Source: Elusimicrobiota bacterium
GTDB taxonomy: Bacteria > Elusimicrobiota > Elusimicrobia > UBA1565 > UBA9628
Direction: 5' to 3'
DNA: 9,776 nt
Assembly (NCBI GenBank): GCA_028717865.1
Contig: JAQUMZ010000069.1
Location: 1-9,776 of the forward strand
The notes below the pieces were generated by a model. It did no database searches and was not told the origin of the DNA. It saw nothing but the letters and a program-made list of their open reading frames with translations. The position numbers and the translations under genes are program-made. Of the stretch, positions 1-5,751 are shown in pieces (within the stretch, counting starts at the first letter, position 1; each line of letters begins with the position of its first letter).

Positions 1-1592
1 ACGAAGTCGTCCGCCTCCTCCTCCTCCTCCGGATCGGATCGGCAGCACAGCGAGCCCGCCACGTAAAGGCCGATATTCGCCGCCAAGGACCAAAACACCC
101 CGTGCACGACCGGCTCGAACGCCCCCACCCCGAAAAGGTTCTCCGGCCTGAGCAGCCACCAGCCGAACGGCCCCTCGCTCAGCAGGCTCTGGGGGAGCCA
201 ACCGCTCTTGACGAAGGCCGGGACCAGCATCACGTAAAACCAGACCAGCAAGCCCCCGGCGAGGCCCGCGGCCGCCCCGCGCCGGTTGCCCTTGCGCCAG
301 AACATTCCGCCCAACACCGCCGGGGCCGCCTGCAGCGCGGCTAGAAAGGCGATGATGCCCAGGTCGACCAGCTTGTATACCGGCCCGACCGCCGAGGCGA
401 ACCAATGGCCCAGCGACAGATAGAGCGCCACCACGCCCCATTTGCAGTACAAGAGATGGCGCCTGAGGAAGCCGAATCTTTCCACCCGCTCTATCAGCGG
501 CAGCAACAGATGGTTGGTGGCCATGGTGGTTATGGCCATCGAATTGGTGATGATCATGCCCATGGCCGCGGAGAAGCCGCCCAAAAAGGCCAGCAGGACC
601 AGATACGGGGCTCCGGCGGCCATGGGCAGCAGCAGCACGAAGCTGTCGGCTTTCTCGACCGGCAAGCCCCGCAGCAATCCGGCCACGGCCAGGGGATAGA
701 CGAACGCGGACAACAGGAGCATGTACAGCGGGGCCAGCCAGATGGCCGTGCGCACGTGCCTCTCGTCCGCGTTCTCGACCACCGCCACGTGGAATTGCCG
801 CGGCAGGAAGAAGAACGCGGACGCGGATAAAAGCAGGTACGCGGCCCATTTGCTGTAAGGCACGGAGCCGGCCTGGCGCGAGAGGGCGTCCCACAACCCG
901 GGGCTGGCCGCGGCGCTGCGGAAGATGTCCCCCACCCCATTAAACAAGAAGAACGCGACGAAGGCCCCGACCGCCAGGAACGCCCCCAACTTGACGAGGC
1001 ACTGGACCGCCATGGCCAACATTACCCCGGGATGCCGTTCCGTGGGGTCCAGGCGGCGCAGGCCGATGCCGATCGTGAACAGGATGATCGCGGCCAGTAT
1101 TATCACGCCGACTTTTTGATCGTACCCCGCGCCGAGAAACCCGATTGGGTGCGTCACCGCCTGCATGGTAACGTTGATGGCCTTGAATTGCACCGCGAGG
1201 TAGGGCAGGCTGCCCATGCAGGCGCCCAGGGTCGCCAGCACCGCCAGGGTCTGCGATTTCCCGTAGCGCGCGGATATGAGGTCGGCGATGCTGGTGATGC
1301 GGTGGGCGTTCTTGATGCGTATGAGCCTGCCCAGCACCGGCCGCCACGCGGCGGCCGCCAAGGTCGGACCGAGGTAGAAGGTAAAGAAGAGAAACCCGGA
1401 CGTCACCGCGTTGCCCACGCAGCCGTAGAACGTCCAGTCCGAACAATAGACCATCAGGGTCAAGGCGTAAACGATGGGGCTGGCGCTGATCCGGGCGGAT
1501 ACGGCGGGCCGGTTCTCGACCCAGGCCGCGAGGATGAAAAGCGCGGCGATATAGGCCATGACGGCCGCCCCGACCAGGCTGGCGCTAAGCAT
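1..1592 (-). CDS. SSF-family membrane protein, probable transporter-domain N-terminus of a CbrA-like sensor histidine kinase (partial)
   Basis: The reading frame is open from an ATG at 1592 to the left edge (530 full codons, no stop), so the C-terminus is missing. The protein is a multi-helix membrane protein of the sodium:solute symporter (SLC5/SSF) fold, with many hydrophobic segments from residue 5 to about 515. The stretch YCSDWTFYGCVGNA (residues 49-62), then YLGPTLAA (73-80) and HRITSIADLISARYGKSQ (97-114), is the signature I associate with the SSF domain of CbrA-type sensor kinases rather than with simple PutP permeases. FSAAMGMIITNSMAITTMATNHL-like sequence around 340-362 is the conserved core helix region. 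After the last helix comes CCRSD and an acidic PEEEEEADD stretch, encoded by a (GAG)n run, where the linker to a STAC/PAS/kinase part would begin. The kinase itself is not visible, so a plain symporter remains possible. It starts 3 nt after the stop of the small membrane gene upstream and has no clear ribosome site of its own, which suggests translational coupling. Confidence 0.85.
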   Translation of the reverse strand, partial: MLSASLVGAAVMAYIAALFILAAWVENRPAVSARISASPIVYALTLMVYCSDWTFYGCVGNAVTSGFLFFTFYLGPTLAAAAWRPVLGRLIRIKNAHRITSIADLISARYGKSQTLAVLATLGACMGSLPYLAVQFKAINVTMQAVTHPIGFLGAGYDQKVGVIILAAIILFTIGIGLRRLDPTERHPGVMLAMAVQCLVKLGAFLAVGAFVAFFLFNGVGDIFRSAAASPGLWDALSRQAGSVPYSKWAAYLLLSASAFFFLPRQFHVAVVENADERHVRTAIWLAPLYMLLLSAFVYPLAVAGLLRGLPVEKADSFVLLLPMAAGAPYLVLLAFLGGFSAAMGMIITNSMAITTMATNHLLLPLIERVERFGFLRRHLLYCKWGVVALYLSLGHWFASAVGPVYKLVDLGIIAFLAALQAAPAVLGGMFWRKGNRRGAAAGLAGGLLVWFYVMLVPAFVKSGWLPQSLLSEGPFGWWLLRPENLFGVGAFEPVVHGVFWSLAANIGLYVAGSLCCRSDPEEEEEADDF

Positions 1593-1595
1593 GGC

Positions 1596-1802
1596 TCAGT
1601 CCGCGCCGCTCGTCGTATCGTATAGCGCCATGAGGACCAAGCCCGAAATGACGAAGCTCCATGCGCAGATAAGGTAGAGGAAATGGCGCCAGGGCGACAG
1701 GGCCAGGCTCGGCACCAGATACGGCCAGCTGAAGAGCACAAGCCCCACCGCGACCAACAGCGCCCTGAATTCCGGGCTTTGGATCAGTTTCTTGAACTCC
1801 AT
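1596..1802 (-). CDS. Small two-helix membrane protein upstream of the SSF sensor (CbrX-like position)
   Basis: This 68-residue protein has two hydrophobic segments, about residues 13-31 (ALLVAVGLVLFSWPYLVP) and 38-60, joined by a short proline/tryptophan-containing loop, with a charged N-terminus MEFKK and a polar tail. It looks like an inner-membrane protein with no catalytic motif. Its TGA is 3 nt before the ATG of the SSF gene, so the two are almost certainly one transcript. In Pseudomonas a small membrane ORF (cbrX) sits in the same place before cbrA, and this gene has the same size and position. I infer an equivalent accessory or translational-coupling role but cannot claim homology from sequence alone. 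The upstream ribosome site is weak (GAGG about 15 nt before the ATG). ATG 1802 is the only good start in frame. Confidence 0.7.
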   Translation of the reverse strand: MEFKKLIQSPEFRALLVAVGLVLFSWPYLVPSLALSPWRHFLYLICAWSFVISGLVLMALYDTTSGAD

Positions 1803-2035
1803 GCGCGGCTCGCGGCAACCTCGCTAGTTTAAACCGCGATTATCAAATGATCGTAAAGTCCCAGGAGGAAGCGACCAAGGGCAAACCAGCAGAAAGGCGT
1901 CATCATCCGGGCCTAGGTCAGCGGGCCCAGAGTCACAGGTCCCACGGCTGCGAATCTCCGGACCTATGAGGCCCTGGGACGAATAGGTGGAGCCCGGCGG
2001 GTCGAACGGCTCATGTGGGGCGAAGGCCTCTGCGC
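1803..2035. other. Divergent intergenic region
   Basis: This gap separates the minus-strand membrane operon from the plus-strand propeller gene and must hold both promoters. On the minus strand GATAAT (1839-1844) is a possible -10, without a convincing -35. On the plus strand several short nested inverted repeats occur: AGGTCC 1937-1942 with GGACCT 1960-1965, and GTCCCA 1939-1944 with TGGGAC 1975-1980. These could be a leader hairpin or chance in GC-rich DNA. I see no coding sequence or RNA gene. Confidence 0.4.
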
Positions 2036-2041
2036 TATAAT
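2036..2041 (+). promoter_or_regulatory. Candidate -10 element (TATAAT) for the propeller gene
   Basis: A perfect TATAAT lies 9 nt before the GTG at 2051 in otherwise GC-rich sequence. Transcription would begin at about 2048-2050, giving a leaderless or nearly leaderless message that starts at GTG 2051. There is no good TTGACA-like -35 at 16-18 nt spacing (the region reads around CATGTGGG), so the element rests on the hexamer and on its position. Confidence 0.4.
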
Positions 2042-2050
2042 CGATTCGGC

Positions 2051-4009
2051 GTGAAAAAGGTTCGTTTACCGCGGATTCAGACTCCGGCCGTTGGACGACG
2101 GCGCGGTCTCATCTACGCGGGGATTTGCGCCGTCATCGCGGCCGGCCAGGCCGATCCGGTCTTGGCCGCAACGCTCTCGGCTCGCGTCCATGGCATGCCG
2201 TCCGTTCGCGCAGGATCGTTTCTCCGGAGCGCCTCAAGTCATGCCGTCCCGGTCTTCCGGCCCGGCGCGGCCCCCTCGCCGCCATCGGACTCCTCCCAGC
2301 CGGACGCTCCACTGACCCCACATCCCGCCGCGGTAGCGCCGCAATCGCCGCCGAACGCCATGCCGGCCGATACGGCGGCCGCTTTTGCAGCGCCGATCGA
2401 CGGCAGGCCGACTAGAGGGTTTGCCGCGGCGATCACGGCCGCGCCATCCGCAGTTCCCGGCCTTGGAGCCGACCCGCCGGCCGAGCTGTCCCCGTTCTAT
2501 GACGGCGGCCGGCTCATCGGCGACGCGGCGGCCGTCTCCGCCATGGCGCCGTCGGCGATGGCCGCGGCACGTCCCGCCGGATCGGGAATCGGCCGCTTTT
2601 CCGCTTGGACCGACGTCGAACGGACCTATGCCCGGGCTTTCGACCTAGCCCTGGAGCCCGGCAAGACCGCGGCCTGGGCTCGGGCCACGCGCGACATCAT
2701 CAGGAACGATCCCGAAACCGGCTTGGAGGCCGCCTTGGCCAAGGCGCTGACTCAAGTCCATTCCTTGAATCCTTCCGCCGTCGGAATGTTGGCCAACAAC
2801 GGCAAGGCGGCCCTATCGCTTGCCCAGGCCAATGTCTTCGCGATGATGCGCAACCGCCATGGGCTCTACGCCGTCGCCCGAAACGGGCTCCATCTGTTCA
2901 GCCACGGCCGATGGCTGCGGGTTCTTCCCGACCACGGGTTCTCCAAGAGCAATCTCCGCGCGCACGAGGACAATCTGATTGTCGGCGGCGACAGTGTATA
3001 TGAAATCGAGTCCGATCGCTCGCGGATGATCGAGACGGTCGGCCGAGCGGTGAACACGCCGGTGCGCTACGGGCAGACGACCTATCTGCCTCTCGGAAGA
3101 AGCGGGTTCGCGCAGAAAGAAGGGACGGGGCCATGGCAAAAAGTCAAAGGCCTTGCCTTGCCCTACGAGGTTTTCTGCGTGGCGGTCGCGGGCGGACGTC
3201 TCTACGCGGGGACGAACAGCGGCCTTTTCGTGAAGACGACGGGTTTGCGGGGGCTGGTGCAGAGCTGGCAAAGGGTCGGCTTGAAGGGACGGAGCGTGGA
3301 AGACATCTTCGAGTATCAAGGAAAATTGTTCGTTCATTTCACGGACTTCTCCGGCCCCGGGTATCGCAGCCATATCATGGTTTACGACGGCACGAGCCTG
3401 AAGGACTCCTATTCGATGCCCGTGGACAACTTCCTGAAGCTCGGGGGACGCCTCTACGTGCACAGCGGGGCCAAGCTCCTCGAATTCGACGGGCGGGAAT
3501 GGCGGACGGTAATCGAAGAGATCGAGTTGGGCTCCTATGCGTTCAAGAATAATGGATATTTCTTATCCAGGGGACGGCTGTGCGTCAATGGCCGGAATGC
3601 GTACTTTGTGCGCGACGCGAAAGGCTGGTCGCGCATGCCGCTTCCGACCGGCGTCGGCCCGCTCATGGCCCTGGTCGATCATGCCGGGACGAACTACGCG
3701 GCGACGACCGACGCCATTTACGAAGTCCGGGGCGACGACTGGATTCCATTGATCGAGGGCGAGGAACCCGCCGACATCCTGGTGCACGAGGGGCGGGCAT
3801 ACGTCGGGACCTCCAAGGGCGTCAAGTGGCTGCTACCGCCGGACTCCCTGCCCGAAGATTGGCGCCGACAACTCCTCGACGAGATCGAGGCGGATATCTC
3901 GGCCTCGCAAAAAGCCGTGGATATCGCGGTCCCCGGCCTCTCTCCCGTGTTGCAGGACCCGGCGGGCCGCGTCATCGGGGAAGACGGAAAACCCCTCTTC
4001 GACGGGTGA
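2051..4009 (+). CDS. Secreted protein with Ala/Pro-rich linker and C-terminal beta-propeller repeats
   Basis: I chose GTG 2051 (652 residues). It gives a classic signal peptide: basic MKKVRLPRIQTPAVGRRR, hydrophobic GLIYAGICAVIAAG, and likely cleavage near VLA-A, about residues 36-39. The same frame is open to GTG 2015, which would add 12 residues, but neither start has a clear Shine-Dalgarno. Residues ~40-170 are low-complexity Ala/Pro/Ser. A short helical part follows (WTDVERTYARAFDLAL, then AALAKALTQVHSL, ~180-260). From ~270 to ~595 there are about eight repeats of the form G(R/K)LYxxxxxGLFxxxxxxWxxV, for example NGLHLFSHGRWLRVL, GRLYAGTNSGLFV, GRLYVHSGAKLLEFDGREWRTV and GRAYVGTSKGVKWLL. 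This is beta-propeller architecture, similar to the sensory propellers of two-component hybrids but with no kinase or membrane anchor after it. The protein is probably periplasmic or exported, and its ligand is unknown. It is convergent with the next gene, and I see no terminator in the 27-nt gap. Confidence 0.8.
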   Translation: MKKVRLPRIQTPAVGRRRGLIYAGICAVIAAGQADPVLAATLSARVHGMPSVRAGSFLRSASSHAVPVFRPGAAPSPPSDSSQPDAPLTPHPAAVAPQSPPNAMPADTAAAFAAPIDGRPTRGFAAAITAAPSAVPGLGADPPAELSPFYDGGRLIGDAAAVSAMAPSAMAAARPAGSGIGRFSAWTDVERTYARAFDLALEPGKTAAWARATRDIIRNDPETGLEAALAKALTQVHSLNPSAVGMLANNGKAALSLAQANVFAMMRNRHGLYAVARNGLHLFSHGRWLRVLPDHGFSKSNLRAHEDNLIVGGDSVYEIESDRSRMIETVGRAVNTPVRYGQTTYLPLGRSGFAQKEGTGPWQKVKGLALPYEVFCVAVAGGRLYAGTNSGLFVKTTGLRGLVQSWQRVGLKGRSVEDIFEYQGKLFVHFTDFSGPGYRSHIMVYDGTSLKDSYSMPVDNFLKLGGRLYVHSGAKLLEFDGREWRTVIEEIELGSYAFKNNGYFLSRGRLCVNGRNAYFVRDAKGWSRMPLPTGVGPLMALVDHAGTNYAATTDAIYEVRGDDWIPLIEGEEPADILVHEGRAYVGTSKGVKWLLPPDSLPEDWRRQLLDEIEADISASQKAVDIAVPGLSPVLQDPAGRVIGEDGKPLFDG

Positions 4010-4036
4010 GACTCCGGGTTCCGGCCCGATTGCAGG

Positions 4037-4455
4037 CTAGTTGCTCCAATGACAACCGCTCAAATCCCTGCAATCACTTTCGCTGTGCATCTGCGAGCAC
4101 GAGGCCTCGATGCCTCTGCACGAATCCGATCTTTCACTCCACGAACAGCCCTTCTGACGTCTGCATCCCGCCCGCCCGCGATAACGACCCACATACTCGC
4201 ATCTATCCGACGAGCCCTCGCAGTTGCCGGATGACGCCAGGATGACACTCGGGCTGGAACCGCCCGTCAACTCGATGATCGCTCGAAAGACATCATCCTC
4301 GCCAGCACAGGGCGTCCCTCCACGGTCGGCACGTTTTGGGCCGTCTCCCCATTGAGGAACGACGTGACCGCCCCCCCGAAGGAATCGCCCTGAGCCGACG
4401 CGGAGCCCACTGAACCGAGAATTGCCGCCGCAAATACAATCACCTTGAAACTCAT
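4037..4455 (-). pseudogene. Frameshifted small secreted cysteine-repeat protein
   Basis: Translation starts at ATG 4455 behind a strong Shine-Dalgarno and reads MSFKVIVFAAAILGSVGSASAQ, a clean signal peptide cleaved after ASA. It continues to FLNGETAQNVPTVEGRPVLA and ...MMSFE, then meets TGA at 4267-4269. In another frame the sequence continues without interruption from IIELTGGSSPSVILASSG to a TAG at 4037-4039 and encodes two tandem Cys motifs. These are C-x6-C-x11-C-x5-C-x-W and C-x6-C-x8-C-x5-C-x-W (ending RDLSGCHW). Third-position GC is high in the first frame up to about 4285 and in the second frame after it. One missing base near 4270-4300 therefore explains both halves, and the intact product would be about 138 residues. 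The paired cysteines imply a disulfide-stabilised exported protein of unknown function. A sequencing or assembly error would look the same as a true pseudogene. The run of 7 G at about 4373-4379 is a less likely site, because the frame after it still codes well. Confidence 0.6.
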
Positions 4456-4457
4456 AT

Positions 4458-4466
4458 CCCTCCTCC
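4458..4466 (-). promoter_or_regulatory. Strong Shine-Dalgarno deciding the start of the Cys-repeat gene
   Basis: GGAGGAGGG lies 2 nt before ATG 4455 on the minus strand. It fixes the start of the signal-peptide frame and rules out the longer alternative frame that begins at 4474, which lacks a signal peptide. Confidence 0.6.
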
Positions 4467-4582
4467 ACCGTCATTCATGGATATATCGGTATCTCGAAGC
4501 TTGAAACAGGGCCATTCGCCTCCGCTTCGTGCGAAATTGGACCTAGGTAAAATTGGCACACAAGTCCCAAGAGGGAATACAT

Positions 4583-4621
4583 GAAAAACCCGGCCGAAGC
4601 CCTCAGAATGGCTTCGGCCGG
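4583..4621 (-). terminator. Intrinsic terminator after the class II tRNA scar and toxin operon
   Basis: Perfect 12-bp arms at 4590-4601 and 4610-4621 (CCGGCCGAAGCC on the plus strand) enclose an 8-nt loop. On the minus strand the hairpin is followed by GTTTTTC. It lies about 27 nt beyond the CCA end of the tRNA fragment and is probably the original tRNA terminator, which now ends the toxin-operon transcript. On the plus strand the trailing sequence is only TTTCTC, so plus-strand termination would be weaker. Confidence 0.85.
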
Positions 4622-4647
4622 TTTCTCGTCGGAGAACGCGTTAAAAG

Positions 4648-4697
4648 TGGTGGACCTAGTCAGGTTCGAACTGACGATGGGTGCCGTAAAGGTCCCA
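4648..4697 (-). pseudogene. 3' remnant of a class II tRNA gene (Leu, Ser or Tyr type)
   Basis: Read on the minus strand, this has a complete T-arm (GTCAG, loop TTCGAAC, CTGAC), the acceptor 3' strand TAGGTCC, discriminator A and encoded CCA. Before the T-arm lies a long variable-arm-like hairpin (TGGG ... CCCA at 4697-4694 and 4681-4678, with inner CC/GG pairs and loop TTTAC), as found only in Leu, Ser and bacterial Tyr tRNAs. No anticodon arm, D-arm or acceptor 5' strand follows upstream in the right geometry; sequence beyond about 4702 is the tail of the toxin operon. It is therefore a partial tRNA, best read as an attachment-site scar left by an integrated element. Amino-acid identity cannot be assigned, although discriminator A argues against Ser. 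Confidence 0.55.
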
Positions 4698-4718
4698 GCG
4701 ACCGGCGGCTCAACACAC

Positions 4719-4913
4719 TCAGGAGATATTGCCCCGACGTCGCTGCAGCCTGCTGGCGGGGACGCTGACCACCCGTCCCTTCCTCCAAATAACGATCGGG
4801 TCCCCGTTTCGGCGGTGATCTTCGATAGTCTTGGCGACCGCAATCTCGAGCGCCCGCTCGGCCTTCCGGATCACAGACGGCACTCCGCGCGTCTTCCGCC
4901 GTTTCATGGTCAT
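4719..4913 (-). CDS. Small basic protein, putative antitoxin partner of the zeta-like toxin
   Basis: The gene encodes 64 residues, rich in Arg and Lys. The middle is predicted helical (IRKAERALEIAVAKTIEDHRR, residues 15-35) and is followed by GDPIVIWRKGRVVSVPASRL, a short strand-turn-strand of the kind I recall in small ORFs paired with zeta-toxin-like kinases. Its ATG overlaps the toxin stop by 4 nt (ATGA at 4910-4913), so the two are translationally coupled. A second ATG two codons in is an alternative start. Toxin-first order differs from the classic epsilon-zeta and PezAT operons, and the protein resembles neither Epsilon nor PezA. The antitoxin role is inferred from context only. Confidence 0.65.
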   Translation of the reverse strand: MTMKRRKTRGVPSVIRKAERALEIAVAKTIEDHRRNGDPIVIWRKGRVVSVPASRLQRRRGNIS

Positions 4914-5488
4914 TGCGAACCTCTCTTGATGCGCAGAAACAAGGGCTCATCCCGCGCGATGATTCGACCGCCGTAGGCTTCCGCGATCGGCTTGGGCCGG
5001 CTTCCCGAGTTATCGAGAAGCACCCAGCTGTCTAGAAGCTCGTGATAGTCCGTCAGGAGATTCCGCAATCCGCGGCAAAAGCGCCTGCGGACATCATGTT
5101 CGGGGACCGAGTGCCCGCCGCGGCTCACGCGATCCTTGACTCGCCGAATCGCGAGCTCGACACTGGGCAGCCATAGGAAGATGACATGTATCCGGTATCC
5201 GTCTTGTCTGAGCCTCTTAAACAAGGCGAGATAACCTCTGCCGGAAAGAGTCGTCTCGAAGGCGAAGGTATGCCGCTGCGCGACCAACTCTCCGATCTTG
5301 CGCAGCATGATGCGACCGGCTTCGATCGCCGCCGTTTCTGGCGAGAACGGTGAGAGTCCCCCGGCAATCAGGTCGGCGTTGATGAACTCCCGGCATTTCG
5401 CAAAATGCGGCAAGAACTCTCGGGCAAAAGTCGTCTTTCCGGCCCCGTTGGGACCCGCGATCACGAACAACTGTGGAACGCTCTTCAT
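4910..5488 (-). CDS. Zeta-toxin-family P-loop kinase
   Basis: The protein has 192 residues and fits a small zeta/AAA_33 kinase. It carries Walker A GPNGAGKTT at residues 12-20 (K18), INADLIA with the conserved Asp at 39, FETTLSG with Glu at 78, hydrophobic HVIFLWL (101-107), and the Arg-rich AIRRVKDRVSRGGHSVPE then DVRRRFCRGLRNL (113-143). Family knowledge: zeta toxins phosphorylate UDP-N-acetylglucosamine, or other nucleotide-linked sugars in some members, and so block cell-wall synthesis. The short chromosomal branch to which this belongs is less well characterised. It is the first gene of a two-gene operon with the small basic protein. It sits directly behind a tRNA scar, typical of an island-borne toxin-antitoxin module. 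The ribosome site is weak (GGGAG at 5503-5507, 14 nt upstream). Confidence 0.85.
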   Translation of the reverse strand: MKSVPQLFVIAGPNGAGKTTFAREFLPHFAKCREFINADLIAGGLSPFSPETAAIEAGRIMLRKIGELVAQRHTFAFETTLSGRGYLALFKRLRQDGYRIHVIFLWLPSVELAIRRVKDRVSRGGHSVPEHDVRRRFCRGLRNLLTDYHELLDSWVLLDNSGSRPKPIAEAYGGRIIARDEPLFLRIKRGSQ

Positions 5489-5518
5489 CCGGAGCCTATC
5501 ATCTCCCTTAAGGCGTAG

Positions 5519-5524
5519 ATTGTA
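5519..5524 (-). promoter_or_regulatory. Candidate -10 element of the toxin operon
   Basis: TACAAT on the minus strand lies 30 nt before the toxin ATG. The best -35 candidate, TTGAGC at 5545-5550, is 20 nt away, which is longer than ideal. The same stretch resembles a tRNA D-arm (see findings). Confidence 0.35.
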
Positions 5525-5577
5525 GCGAATTCTCCGACCCAGATGCTCAACCAGCTATTGATCCGTAGCCGCATAAT

Positions 5578-5605
5578 AAAAAAAGCCCTTGGGGCCCAAG
5601 GGCTT
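5578..5605 (-). terminator. Intrinsic terminator after the tRNA-Ala scar
   Basis: The 10-bp arms AAGCCCTTGG (5583-5592) and CCAAGGGCTT (5596-5605) form a hairpin, and a run of seven T follows on the minus strand. It begins 14 nt after the CCA of the tRNA-Ala fragment, as expected for the original tRNA terminator. On the plus strand no T-run follows, so it works only for leftward transcription. Confidence 0.85.
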
Positions 5606-5618
5606 CTCGCAAAAAAAT

Positions 5619-5668
5619 TGGTGGACCTAAACGGGATCGAACCGTTGACCTCCTGCATGCCATGCAAA
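5619..5668 (-). pseudogene. 3' half of tRNA-Ala(GGC), probable attachment-site scar
   Basis: Read on the minus strand from position 27 onward: anticodon stem 5' strand TTTGC, loop ATGGCAT with anticodon GGC (5659-5661), stem 3' strand GCAGG (pairing with two G-U wobbles), variable loop AGGTC, T-arm AACGG-TTCGATC-CCGTT, acceptor 3' strand TAGGTCC, discriminator A and CCA. Every element of the 3' half is in register. Upstream, where the D-arm and acceptor 5' strand GGACCTA should be, the sequence is unrelated and AT-richer. A tRNA cut within the anticodon arm with its 3' half kept is the standard product of tyrosine-recombinase integration. The intact copy would lie at the other end of the element, to the right of this window. 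Confidence 0.75.
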
Positions 5669-5689
5669 AGCCGTGCTCAATGACTAATG

Positions 5690-5705
5690 GCAAACAAATG
5701 TTTGC
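5690..5705. repeat. Inverted repeat GCAAACA-2-TGTTTGC
   Basis: Perfect 7-bp arms separated by 2 nt, followed at once by GCTG-GAA-CAGC (5704-5714). The short spacer is typical of a dimeric DNA-binding-protein site. It lies 22 bp inside the tRNA-Ala scar, so an integrase or excisionase site is plausible. Confidence 0.5.
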
Positions 5706-5751
5706 TGGAACAGCATTTTCAGGCAATCGGTGAATTATTAAAAATGCCGGT

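Noticed and set aside
13..30. CTC/GAG microsatellite as a repeat of interest
   Set aside because: It encodes an acidic Glu run in the linker after the SSF domain; only six or so units, not unusual in GC-rich coding DNA.
405..830. Plus-strand open frames opposite the SSF gene (also 1032-1625)
   Set aside because: They are His/Gln/Arg-rich with no recognisable motif, and lie opposite a frame that encodes clear transmembrane helices and family motifs.
2813..3463. A 216-codon minus-strand open frame
   Set aside because: It is the antisense shadow of the propeller gene, with no signal, motif or ribosome site.
4037..4474. The 145-codon minus-strand frame taken as one intact gene from ATG 4474
   Set aside because: Its first 65 or so residues have poor third-position GC and no signal peptide, while the overlapping frame from ATG 4455 has a strong ribosome site and signal peptide. 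Only the C-terminal Cys part is real in this frame.
5619..5690. A complete tRNA-Ala gene
   Set aside because: The D-arm and acceptor 5' strand GGACCTA are missing upstream of the anticodon stem; only a stray GAGC is present, with too many bases between it and the stem.
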